Shown here: positions 23,561-35,663 of the stretch, piece after piece
How positions within the stretch are numbered: the stretch's first letter is position 1
Layout of the letters: every line of letters starts with the position of its first letter
Source of the DNA: Dryomyza anilis
Lineage: Eukaryota > Arthropoda > Insecta > Diptera > Dryomyzidae
Direction: 5' to 3'
DNA: 64,000 nucleotides
Assembly (NCBI GenBank): GCA_951804985.1
Contig: OX638135.1
Location: 5,922,826 to 5,986,825 of the forward strand
Notes under the pieces: model-generated
The model's database searches: none
Seen by the model: the letters and a program-made list of their open reading frames with translations, nothing else
What the model was told of the DNA's origin: nothing
Translations under genes and position numbers: made by a program

Positions 23561-26557
23561 GATCATTTTGATCATTTTGATCATTTTGATCATTTTGATC
23601 ATTTTGATCTTTTTGATCTTTTTGATCTTTTTGATCTTTTTGATCTTTTTGATCTTTTTGATCTTTTTGATCTTTTTGATCTTTTTGATCTTTTTGATCT
23701 TTTTGATCTTTTTGATCTTTTTGATCTTTTTGATCTTTTTGATCTTTTTGATCTTTTTGATCTTTTTGATCTTTTTGATCTTTTTGATCTTTTTGATCTT
23801 TTTGATCTTTTTGATCATTTTGATCATTTTGATCATTTTGATCATTTTGATCATTTTGATCATTTTGATCATTTTGATCATTTTGATCATTTTGATCATT
23901 TTGATCATTTTGATCATTTTGATCATTTTGATCATTTTGATCATTTTGATCATTTTGATCATTTTGATCATTTTGATCATTTTGATCATTTTGATCATTT
24001 TGATCATTTTGATCATTTTGATCATTTTGATCATTTTGATCATTTTGATCATTTTGATCATTTTGATCATTTTGATCATTTTGATCATTTTGATCATTTT
24101 GATCATTTTGATCATTTTGATCATTTTGATCATTTTGATCATTTTGATCATTTTGATCATTTTGATCATTTTGATCATTTTGATCATTTTGATCATTTTG
24201 ATCATTTTGATCATTTTGATCATTTTGATCATTTTGATCATTTTGATCATTTTGATCATTTTGATCATTTTGATCATTTTGATCATTTTGATCATTTTGA
24301 TCATTTTGATCATTTTGATCATTTTGATCATTTTGATCATTTTGATCATTTTGATCATTTTGATCATTTTGATCATTTTGATCATTTTGATCATTTTGAT
24401 CATTTTGATCATTTTGATCTTTTTGATCTTTTTGATCTTTTTGATCTTTTTGATCTTTTTGATCTTTTTGATCTTTTTGATCTTTTTGATCTTTTTGATC
24501 TTTTTGATCTTTTTGATCTTTTTGATCTTTTTGATCTTTTTGATCTTTTTGATCTTTTTGATCTTTTTGATCTTTTTGATCTTTTTGATCTGTTTGATCT
24601 GTTTGATCTGTTTGATCTGTTTGATCTGTTTGATCTGTTTGATCTGTTTGATCTGTTTGATCTGTTTGATCATTTTGATCATTTTGATCATTTTGATCAT
24701 TTTGATCATTTTGATCATTTTGATCATTTTGATCATTTTGATCATTTTGATCATTTTGATCATTTTGATCATTTTGATCATTTTGATCATTTTGATCATT
24801 TTGATCATTTTGATCATTTTGATCATTTTGATCATTTTGATCAGTTTGATCAGTTTGATCAGTTTGATCAGTTTGATCAGTTTGATCAGTTTGATCAGTT
24901 TGATCAGTTTGATCAGTTTGATCATTTTGATCATTTTGATCATTTTGATCATTTTGATCATTTTGATCATTTTGATCATTTTGATCATTTTGATCATTTT
25001 GATCTTTTTGATCTTTTTGATCTTTTTGATCTTTTTGATCTTTTTGATCTTTTTGATCTTTTTGATCTTTTTGATCTTTTTGATCTTTTTGATCTTTTTG
25101 ATCTTTTTGATCATTTTGATCATTTTGATCATTTTGATCATTTTGATCAGTTTGATCAGTTTGATCAGTTTGATCAGTTTGATCATTTTGATCATTTTGA
25201 TCATTTTGATCATTTTGATCATTTTGATCATTTTGATCATTTTGATCATTTTGATCATTTTGATCATTTTGATCATTTTGATCATTTTGATCATTTTGAT
25301 CTTTTTGATCTTTTTGATCTTTTTGATCTTTTTGATCTTTTTGATCTTTTTGATCTTTTTGATCTTTTTGATCTTTTTGATCTTTTTGATCTTTTTGATC
25401 TTTTTGATCTTTTTGATCTTTTTGATCTTTTTGATCTTTTTGATCTTTTTGATCTTTTTGATCTTTTTGATCTTTTTGATCTTTTTGATCTTTTTGATCT
25501 TTTTGATCTTTTTGATCTTTTTGATCTTTTTGATCATTTTGATCATTTTGATCATTTTGATCATTTTGATCATTTTGATCATTTTGATCATTTTGATCAT
25601 TTTGATCATTTTGATCATTTTGATCATTTTGATCATTTTGATCATTTTGATCATTTTGATCATTTTGATCATTTTGATCATTTTGATCATTTTGATCATT
25701 TTGATCATTTTGATCATTTTGATCATTTTGATCATTTTGATCATTTTGATCATTTTGATCATTTTGATCATTTTGATCATTTTGATCATTTTGATCATTT
25801 TGATCATTTTGATCATTTTGATCATTTTGATCATTTTGATCATTTTGATCATTTTGATCATTTTGATCATTTTGATCATTTTGATCATTTTGATCATTTT
25901 GATCATTTTGATCATTTTGATCATTTTGATCATTTTGATCATTTTGATCATTTTGATCATTTTGATCATTTTGATCATTTTGATCATTTTGATCATTTTG
26001 ATCATTTTGATCATTTTGATCATTTTGATCATTTTGATCATTTTGATCATTTTGATCATTTTGATCATTTTGATCATTTTGATCATTTTGATCATTTTGA
26101 TCATTTTGATCATTTTGATCATTTTGATCATTTTGATCATTTTGATCATTTTGATCATTTTGATCATTTTGATCATTTTGATCATTTTGATCATTTTGAT
26201 CATTTTGATCATTTTGATCATTTTGATCATTTTGATCATTTTGATCTTTTTGATCTTTTTGATCTTTTTGATCTTTTTGATCTTTTTGATCTTTTTGATC
26301 TTTTTGATCTTTTTGATCTTTTTGATCTTTTTGATCTTTTTGATCTTTTTGATCTTTTTGATCTTTTTGATCTTTTTGATCTTTTTGATCTTTTTGATCT
26401 TTTTGATCTTTTTGATCTTTTTGATCTTTTTGATCTTTTTGATCTTTTTGATCTTTTTGATCTTTTTGATCTTTTTGATCTTTTTGATCTTTTTGATCTT
26501 TTTGATCTTTTTGATCTTTTTGATCTTTTTGATCTTTTTGATCTTTTTGATCTTTTT
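23561..26557. repeat. Long A and T blocks with AG9, TG9 and AG4 islands
   Basis: Order: A5, T23, A67 (23813-24415), T19, TG9 (24587-24667), A19, AG9 (24839-24919), A9, T12, A4, AG4 (25145), A13, T26, A79 (25532-26242), T35. At 24,668 a TG block touches an A block directly, which is rare. Confidence 0.95.
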
Positions 26558-26878
26558 GATCTTTTGATCTTTTGATCTTTTGATCTTTTTGATCTTTTTG
26601 ATCTTTTTGATCTTTTTGATCTTTTTGATCTGTTTGATCTGTTTGATCTGTTTGATCTGTTTGATCTGTTTGATCTGTTTGATCTGTTTGATCTTTTTGA
26701 TCTGTTTGATCTGTTTGATCTGTTTGATCTGTTTGATCTGTTTGATCTGTTTGATCTTTTTGATCTTTTTGATCTTTTTGATCTTTTTGATCTTTTTGAT
26801 CTTTTTGATCTTTTTGATCTTTTTGATCTTTTTGATCTTTTTGATCTTTTTGATCTTCTTGATCTTCTTGATCTTCTT
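26558..26878. repeat. 8-bp triplet, TG7-T-TG6, TTCTT3 module
   Basis: Three consecutive 8-bp units (26558-26581), T5, TG7, T1, TG6, T11, TTCTT3 (26852-26878). The same arrangement is at 52,773 and 54,166. Confidence 0.96.
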
Positions 26879-28434
26879 GATCTTTTTGATCTTTTTGATC
26901 TTTTTGATCTTTTTGATCTTTTTGATCTTTTTGATCTTTTTGATCTTTTTGATCTTTTTGATCTTTTTGATCTTTTTGATCTTTTTGATCTTTTTGATCT
27001 TTTTGATCTTTTTGATCATTTTGATCATTTTGATCATTTTGATCATTTTGATCATTTTGATCATTTTGATCATTTTGATCATTTTGATCATTTTGATCAT
27101 TTTGATCATTTTGATCATTTTGATCATTTTGATCATTTTGATCATTTTGATCATTTTGATCATTTTGATCATTTTGATCATTTTGATCATTTTGATCATT
27201 TTGATCATTTTGATCATTTTGATCATTTTGATCATTTTGATCATTTTGATCATTTTGATCATTTTGATCATTTTGATCATTTTGATCATTTTGATCATTT
27301 TGATCATTTTGATCATTTTGATCATTTTGATCATTTTGATCATTTTGATCATTTTGATCATTTTGATCTTTTTGATCTTTTTGATCTTTTTGATCTTTTT
27401 GATCTTTTTGATCTTTTTGATCTTTTTGATCTTTTTGATCTTTTTGATCTTTTTGATCATTTTGATCATTTTGATCATTTTGATCATTTTGATCATTTTG
27501 ATCATTTTGATCATTTTGATCATTTTGATCATTTTGATCATTTTGATCATTTTGATCATTTTGATCATTTTGATCATTTTGATCATTTTGATCATTTTGA
27601 TCATTTTGATCATTTTGATCATTTTGATCATTTTGATCATTTTGATCATTTTGATCATTTTGATCATTTTGATCATTTTGATCATTTTGATCATTTTGAT
27701 CATTTTGATCATTTTGATCATTTTGATCATTTTGATCATTTTGATCATTTTGATCATTTTGATCATTTTGATCATTTTGATCATTTTGATCATTTTGATC
27801 ATTTTGATCATTTTGATCATTTTGATCATTTTGATCATTTTGATCATTTTGATCATTTTGATCATTTTGATCATTTTGATCATTTTGATCATTTTGATCA
27901 TTTTGATCATTTTGATCATTTTGATCATTTTGATCATTTTGATCATTTTGATCATTTTGATCATTTTGATCATTTTGATCATTTTGATCATTTTGATCAT
28001 TTTGATCATTTTGATCTTTTTGATCATTTTGATCTTTTTGATCTTTTTGATCTTTTTGATCTTTTTGATCTTTTTGATCTTTTTGATCTTTTTGATCTTT
28101 TTGATCTTTTGGATCTTTTGGATCTTTTGGATCTTTTTGATCTTTTTGATCTTTTTGATCTTTTTGATCTTTTTGATCTTTTTGATCTTTTTGATCTTTT
28201 TGATCTTTTTGATCTTTTTGATCTTTTTGATCTTTTTGATCTTTTTGATCTTTTTGATCTTTTTGATCTTTTTGATCTTTTTGATCTTTTTGATCTTTTT
28301 GATCTTTTTGATCTTTTTGATCTTTTTGATCTTTTTGATCTTTTTGATCTTTTTGATCTTTTTGATCTTTTTGATCTTTTGATCTTTTTGATCTTTTTGA
28401 TCTTTTTGATCTTTTTGATCTTTTTGATCTTTTT
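26879..28434. repeat. A39, A62 and TTTTG units
   Basis: Order: T15, A39 (27014-27364), T10, A62 (27455-28012), T1, A1, T8, three GATCTTTTG (28103-28129), T27, one 8-bp unit (28373-28380), T6. Confidence 0.95.
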
Positions 28435-31400
28435 GACATTTTTGATCTTTTTGACATTTTTGATCTTTTTGATCTTTTTGATCTGTTTGATCTGTTTGAT
28501 CTGTTTGATCTGTTTGATCTGTTTGATCTGTTTGATCTGTTTGATCTGTTTGATCTGTTTGATCTGTTTGATCTTTTGATCTTTTTGATCTTTTTGATCT
28601 TTTTGATCTTTTGATCTTTTTGATCTTTTTGATCTTTTTGATCTTTTTGATCTTTTTGATCTTTTTGATCTTTTTGATCTTCTTGATCTTTTTGATCTTT
28701 TTGATCTTTTTGATATTTTTGATCTTTTTGATCTTTTTGATCTTTTTGATCTTTTTGATCTTTTTGATCTTTTTGATCTTTTTGATCTTTTTGATCTTTT
28801 TGATCTTTTTGATCTTTTTGATCTTTTTGATCTTTTTGATCTTTTTGATCTTTTTGATCTTTTTGATCTTTTTGATCTTTTTGATCTTTTTGATCTTTTT
28901 GATCTTTTTGATCTTTTTGATCTTTTTGATCTTTTTGATCTTTTTGATCTTTTTGATCTTTTTGATCTTTTTGATCTTTTTGATCTTTTTGATCTTTTTG
29001 ATCTTTTTGATCTTTTTGATCTTTTTGATCTTTTTGATCTTTTTGATCTTTTTGATCTTTTTGATCTTTTTGATCTTTTTGATCTTTTTGATCTTTTTGA
29101 TCTTTTTGATCTTTTTGATCTTTTTGATCTTTTTGATCTTTTTGATCTTTTTGATCTTTTTGATCTTTTTGATCTTTTTGATCTTTTTGATCTTTTTGAT
29201 CTTTTTGATCTTTTTGATCTTTTTGATCTTTTTGATCTTTTTGATCTTTTTGATCTTTTTGATCTTTTTGATCTTTTTGATCTTTTTGATCTTTTTGATC
29301 TTTTTGATCTTTTTGATCTTTTTGATCTTTTTGATCTTCTTGATCTTTTTGATCTTTTTGATCTTTTAGATCTTTTAGATCTTTTAGATCTTTTTGATCT
29401 TTTTGATCTTTTTGATCTTTTTGATCTTTTTGATCTTTTTGATCATTTTGATCATTTTGATCATTTTGATCTTTTTGATCTTTTTGACCTTTTTGACCTT
29501 TTTGACCTTTTTGATCTTTTTGATCTTTTTGATCTTTTTGATCTTTTTGATCTTTTTGATCTTTTTGATCTTTTTGATCTTTTTGATCTTTTTGATCTTT
29601 TTGATCTTTTTGATCTTATTGATCTTTTTGATCTTTTTGATCTTTTTGATCTTTTTGACCTTTTTGACCTTTTTGACCTTTTTGATCTTTTTGATCTTTT
29701 TGATCTTTTTGATCTTTTTGATCTTTTTGATCTTTTTGATCTTTTTGATCTTTTTGATCTTTTTGATCTTTTTGATCTTTTTGATCTTTTTGATCTTTTT
29801 GATCTTTTTGATCTTTTTGATCTTTTTGATCTTTTTGATCTTTTTGATCTTTTTGATCTTTTTGATCTTTTTGATCTTTTTGATCTTTTTGATCTTTTTG
29901 ATCTTTTTGATCTTTTTGATCTTTTTGATCTTTTTGATCTTTTTGATCTTTTTGATCTTTTTGATCTTTTTGATCTTTTTGATCTTTTTGATCTTTTTGA
30001 TCATTTTGATCTTTTTGATCTTTTTGATCTTTTTGATCTTTTTGATCTTTTTGATCATTTTGATCTTTTTGATCTTTTTGATCTTTATGATCTTTTTGAT
30101 CTTTTTGATCTTTTTGATCTTTTTGATCTTTTTGATCTTTTTGATCTTTTTGATCTTTTTGATCTTTTTGATCTTTTTGATCTTTTTGATCTTTTTGATC
30201 TTTTTGATCTTTTTGATCTTTTTGATCATTTTGATCATTTTGATCATTTTGATCATTTTGATCATTTTGATCATTTTGATCATTTTGATCATTTTGATCA
30301 TTTTGATCATTTTGATCATTTTGATCATTTTGATCATTTTGATCATTTTGATCATTTTGATCATTTTGATCTTTTTGATCTTTTTGATCTTTTTGATCTT
30401 TTTGATCTTTTTGATCTTTTTGATCTTTTTGATCTTTTTGATCTTTTTGATCTTTTTGATCTTTTTGATCTTTTTGATCTTTTTGATCTTTTTGATCTTT
30501 TTGATCTTTTTGATCTTTTTGATCTTTTTGATCTTTTTGATCTTTTTGATCTTTTTGATCTTTTTGATCTTTTTGATCTTTTTGATCTTTTTGATCTTTT
30601 TGATCTTTTTGATCTTTTTGATCTTTTTGATCTTTTTGATCTTTTGATCTTTTGATCTTTTTGATCTTTTTGATCATATTGATCATTTTGATCATTTTGA
30701 TCATTTTGATCATTTTGATCATTTTGATCATTTTGATCATTTTGATCATTTTGATCATTTTGATCATTTTGATCATTTTGATCATTTTGATCTTTTTGAT
30801 CTTTTTGATCTTTTTGATCTTTTTGATCTTTTTGATCTTTTTGATCTTTTTGATCTTTTTGATCTTTTTGATCTTTTTGATCTTTTTGATCTTTTTGATC
30901 TTTTTGATCTTTTTGATCTTTTTGATCTTTTTGATCTTTTTGATCTTTTTGATCTTTTTGATCTTTTTGATCTTTTTGATCTTTTTGATCTTTTTGATCT
31001 TTTTGATCTTTTTGATCTTTTTGATCTTTTTGATCTTTTTGATCTTTTTGATCTTTTTGATCTTTTTGATCTTTTTGATCTTTTTGATCTTTTTGATCTT
31101 TTTGATCTTTTTGATCTTTTTGATCTTTTTGATCTTTTTGATTTTTTTGATCTTTTTGATCTTTTTGATCTTTTTGATCTTTTTGATCTTTTTGATCTTT
31201 TTGATCTTTTTGATCTTTTTGATCTTTTTGATCTTTTTGATCTTTTTGATCTTTTTGATCTTTTTGATCTTTTTGATCTTTTTGATCTTTTGATCTTTTT
31301 GATCTTTTTGATCTTTTTGATCATTTTGATCATTTTGATCATTTTGATCATTTTGATCATTTTGATCATTTTGATCATTTTGATCATTTTGATCATTTTG

Positions 31401-33576
31401 ATCATTTTGATCATTTTGATCATTTTGATCATTTTGATCATTTTGATCATTTTGATCATTTTGATCATTTTGATCATTTTGATCATTTTGATCATTTTGA
31501 TCATTTTGATCATTTTGATCTTTTTGATCTTTTTGATCTTTTTGATCTTTTTGATCTTTTTGATCTTTTTGATCTTTTTGATCATTTTGATCATTTTGAT
31601 CATTTTGATCATTTTGATCATTTTGATCATTTTGATCATTTTGATCATTTTGATCATTTTGATAATTTTGATCTTTTTTATCTTTTTGATCTTTTTGATC
31701 TTTTTGATCTTTTTGATCTTTTTGATCTTTTTGATCTTATTGATCTTTTTGATCTTTTTGATCTTTTTGATCTTCTTGATCTTTTTGATCTTTTTGATCA
31801 TTTTGATCTTTTTGATCTTTTTGATCTTTTTGATCTTTTTGATCTTTTTGATCATTTTGATCATTTTGATCATTTTGATCATTTTGATCATTTTGATCAT
31901 TTTGATCATTTTGATCATTTTGATCATTTTGATCATTTTGATCATTTTGATCATTTTGATCATTTTGATCATTTTGATCATTTTGATCATTTTGATCATT
32001 TTGATCATTTTGATCATTTTGATCATTTTGATCATTTTGATCATTTTGATCATTTTGATCATTTTGATCATTTTGATCATTTTGATCATTTTGATCATTT
32101 TGATCATTTTGATCATTTTGATCATTTTGATCATTTTGATCATTTTGATCTTTTTGATCTTTTTGATCTTTTTGATCTTTTTGATCTTTTTGATCTTTTT
32201 GATCTTTTTGATCTTTTTGATCTTTTTGATCTTTTTGATCTTTTTGATCTTTTTGATCTTTTTGATCTTTTTGATCTTTTTGATCTTTTTGATCTTTTTG
32301 ATCTTTTTGATCTTTTGATCTTTTTGATCTTTTTGATCTTCTTGATCTTTTTGATCTTTTTGATCTTTTTGATCTTTTTGATCTTTTTGATCTTTTTGAT
32401 CTTTTTGATCTTTTTGATCTTTTTGATCTTTTTGATCTTTTTGATCTTTTTGATCTTCTTGATCTTTTTGATCTTTTTGACCTTTTTGACCTTTTTGTTC
32501 TTTTTGATCTTTTTGATCTTTTTGATCTTTTTGATCTTTTTGATCTTTTTGATCTTTTTGATCATTTTGATCATTTTGATCATTTTGATCATTTTGATCA
32601 TTTTGATCATTTTGATCATTTTGATCATTTTGATCATTTTGATCATTTTGATCATTTTGATCATTTTGATCATTTTGATCATTTTGATCATTTTGATCAT
32701 TTTGATCATTTTGATCATTTTGATCATTTTGATCATTTTGATCATTTTGATCATTTTGATCATTTTGATCATTTTGATCATTTTGATCATTTTGATCATT
32801 TTGATCATTTTGATCATTTTGATCATTTTGATCATTTTGATCATTTTGATCATTTTGATCATTTTGATCATTTTGATCATTTTGATCATTTTGATCATTT
32901 TGATCATTTTGATCATTTTGATCATTTTGATCATTTTGATCATTTTGATCATTTTGATCATTTTGATCATTTTGATCATTTTGATCATTTTGATCATTTT
33001 GATCATTTTGATCATTTTGATCATTTTGATCATTTTGATCATTTTGATCATTTTGATCATTTTGATCATTTTGATCATTTTGATCATTTTGATCATTTTG
33101 ATCATTTTGATCATTTTGATCATTTTGATCATTTTGATCATTTTGATCATTTTGATCATTTTGATCATTTTGATCATTTTGATCATTTTGATCATTTTGA
33201 TCATTTTGATCATTTTGATCATTTTGATCATTTTGATCATTTTGATCATTTTGATCATTTTGATCATTTTGATCATTTTGATCATTTTGATCATTTTGAT
33301 CATTTTGATCATTTTGATCATTTTGATCATTTTGATCTTTTTGATCTTTTTGATCTTTTTGATCTTTTTGATCTTTTTGATCTTTTTGATCTTTTTGATC
33401 TTTTTGATCTTTTTGATCTTTTTGATCTTTTTGATCTTTTTGATCTTTTTGATCTTTTTGATCTTTTTGATCTTTTTGATCTTTTTGATCTTTTTGATCT
33501 TTTTGATCTTTTTGATCTTTTTGATCTTTTTGATCTTTTTGATCTTTTTGATCTTTTTGATCTTTTTGATCTTTTT
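28435..33576. repeat. Higher-order repeat III, copy A (about 5.1 kb)
   Basis: Opens with GACATTTTT-T-GACATTTTT (28435, 28453), T2, TG10, 8-bp unit (28570), T3, 8-bp unit (28605), T7, TTCTT, T3, GATATTTTT (28712), T68, TTCTT, T2, GATCTTTTA x3 (29360). Then T6, A3, T2, GACC3, T11, TTATT, T4, GACC3, T35, A1, T5, A1, T2, TTTAT, T15, A16, T30, two 8-bp units (30638), T2, GATCATATT (30672), A12, T39, GATTTTTTT, T15, 8-bp unit (31284), T3, A22, T7, A9, GATAATTTT, T1, TATCTTTTT, T5, TTATT, T3, TTCTT, T2, A1, T5, A33, T18, 8-bp unit (32309), T2, TTCTT, T12, TTCTT, T2, GACC2, GTTC1, T6, A86 (32560-33333), T27. Confidence 0.92.
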
Positions 33577-34790
33577 GACATTTTTGATCTTTTTGACATT
33601 TTTGATCTTTTTGATCTTTTTGATCTTTTTGATCTTTTTGATCTGTTTGATCTGTTTGAGCTGTTTGATCTGTTTGATCTGTTTGATCTGTTTGATCTGT
33701 TTGATCTGTTTGATCTGTTTGATCTTTTTGATCTTTTTGATCTGTTTGATCTTTTGATCTTTTTGATCTTTTTGATCTTTTTGATCTTTTTGATCTTTTT
33801 GATCTTTTTGATCTTTTTGATCTTTTTGATCTTTTTGATCTTTTTGATCTTTTTGATCTTTTTGATCTTTTTGATCTTTTTGATCTTTTTGATCTTTTTG
33901 ATCTTTTTGATCTTCTTGATCTTTTTGATCTTTTTGATATTTTTGATCTTTTTGATCTTTTTGATCTTTTTGATCTTTTTGATCTTTTTGATCTTTTTGA
34001 TCTTTTTGACCTTTTTGATCTTTTTGATCTTTTTGATCTTTTTGATCTTTTTGATCTTCTTGATCTTTTTGATCTTTTTGATCTTTTTGATCTTTTTGAT
34101 CTTTTTGATCTTTTTGATCTTTTTGATCTTTTTGATCTTTTTGATCTTTTTGATCTTTTTGATCTTTTTGATCTTTTTGATCTTTTTGATCTTTTTGATC
34201 TTTTTGATCTTTTTGATCTTTTTGATCTTTTTGATCTTTTTGATCTTTTTGATCTTTTTGATCTTTTTGATCTTTTTGATCTTTTTGATCTTTTTGATCT
34301 TTTTGATCTTTTTGATCTTTTTGATCATTTTGATCTTTTTGATCATTTTGATCATTTTGATCTTTTTGATCTTTTTGATCTTCTTGATCTTTTTGATCTT
34401 CTTGATCTTTTTGATCTTTTTGATCTTTTTGATCTTTTTGATCTTTTTGATCTTTTTGATCTTTTTGATCTTTTTGATCTTTTTGATCTTTTTGATCTTT
34501 TTGATCTTTTTGATCTTTTTGATCTTTTTGATCTTTTTGATCTTTTTGATCTTTTTGATCTTTTTGATCTTTTTGATCTTTTTGATCTTTTTGATCTTTT
34601 TGATCTTTTTGATCTTTTTGATCTTTTTGATCTTTTTGATCTTTTTGATCTTTTTGATCTTTTTGATCTTTTTGATCTTTTTGATCTTTTTGATCTTTTT
34701 GATCTTTTTGATCTTTTTGATCTTTTTGATCTTTTTGATCTTTTTGATCTTTTTGATCTTTTTGATCTTCTTGATCTTTTTGATCTTTTT

Positions 34791-35303
34791 GATCTTTTAG
34801 ATCTTTTAGATCTTTTAGATCTTTTTGATCTTTTTGATCTTTTTGATCTTTTTGATCTTTTTGATCTTTTTGATCATTTTGATCATTTTGATCATTTTGA
34901 TCATTTTGATCTTTTTGATCTTTTTGACCTTTTTGATCTTTTTGACCTTTTTGACCTTTTTGACCTTTTTGACCTTTTTGATCTTTTTGATCTTTTTGAT
35001 CTTTTTGATCTTTTTGATCTTTTTGATCTTTTTGATCTTTTTGATCTTTTTGATCTTATTGATCTTTTTGATCTTATTGATCTTTTTGATCTTTTTGACC
35101 TTTTTGATCTTTTTGACCTTTTTGACCTTTTTGACCTTTTTGACCTTTTTGATCTTTTTGATCTTTTTGATCTTTTTGATCTTTTTGATCTTTTTGATCT
35201 TTTTGATCTTTTTGATCTTTTTGATCTTTTTGATCTTTTTGATCTTTTTGATCTTTTTGATCTTTTTGATCTTTTTGATCTTTTTGATCTTTTTGATCTT
35301 TTT
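34791..35303. repeat. TTTTA-A-GACC-TTATT module, first of a tandem pair
   Basis: TTTTA x3, T6, A4, T2, GACC1, T1, GACC4, T8, TTATT-T-TTATT, T2, GACC1, T1, GACC4, T17. The next copy starts 513 bp (57 units) later. A single copy exists in copy A at 29,360. Confidence 0.95.
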
Positions 35304-35663
35304 GATCTTTTAGATCTTTTAAATCTTTTAGATCTTTTTGATCTTTTTGATCTTTTTGATCTTTTTGATCTTTTTGATCTTTTTGATCATTTTGATCATT
35401 TTGATCATTTTGATCATTTTGATCTTTTTGATCTTTTTGACCTTTTTGACCTTTTTGACCTTTTTGACCTTTTTGATCTTTTTGATCTTTTTGATCTTTT
35501 TGATCTTTTTGATCTTTTTGATCTTTTTGATCTTTTTGATCTTTTTGATCTTTTTGATCTTTTTGATCTTTTTGATCTTTTTGATCTTATTGATCTTTTT
35601 GATCTTTTTGATCTTTTTGATCTTTTTGACCTTTTTGACCTTTTTGACCTTTTTGACCTTTTT
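35304..35663. repeat. TTTTA-A-GACC-TTATT module, second of the pair
   Basis: TTTTA x3 (the third begins AATC), T6, A4, T2, GACC4, T12, TTATT1, T4, GACC4. The A-GACC core and its mirror-like second GACC group after TTATT are kept in all three copies. Confidence 0.95.

Noticed and set aside
11871..28457. A 5,528-codon open frame on the - strand, and similar giants at 47017-62418 (-), 42025-52782 (+), 12436-20169 (+) and 844-6201 (+)
   Set aside because: They are pure tripeptide repeats that follow the 9-bp unit and change tripeptide at each 8-bp unit. No unique residue stretch, domain or start context exists, and overlapping frames on both strands are open equally.
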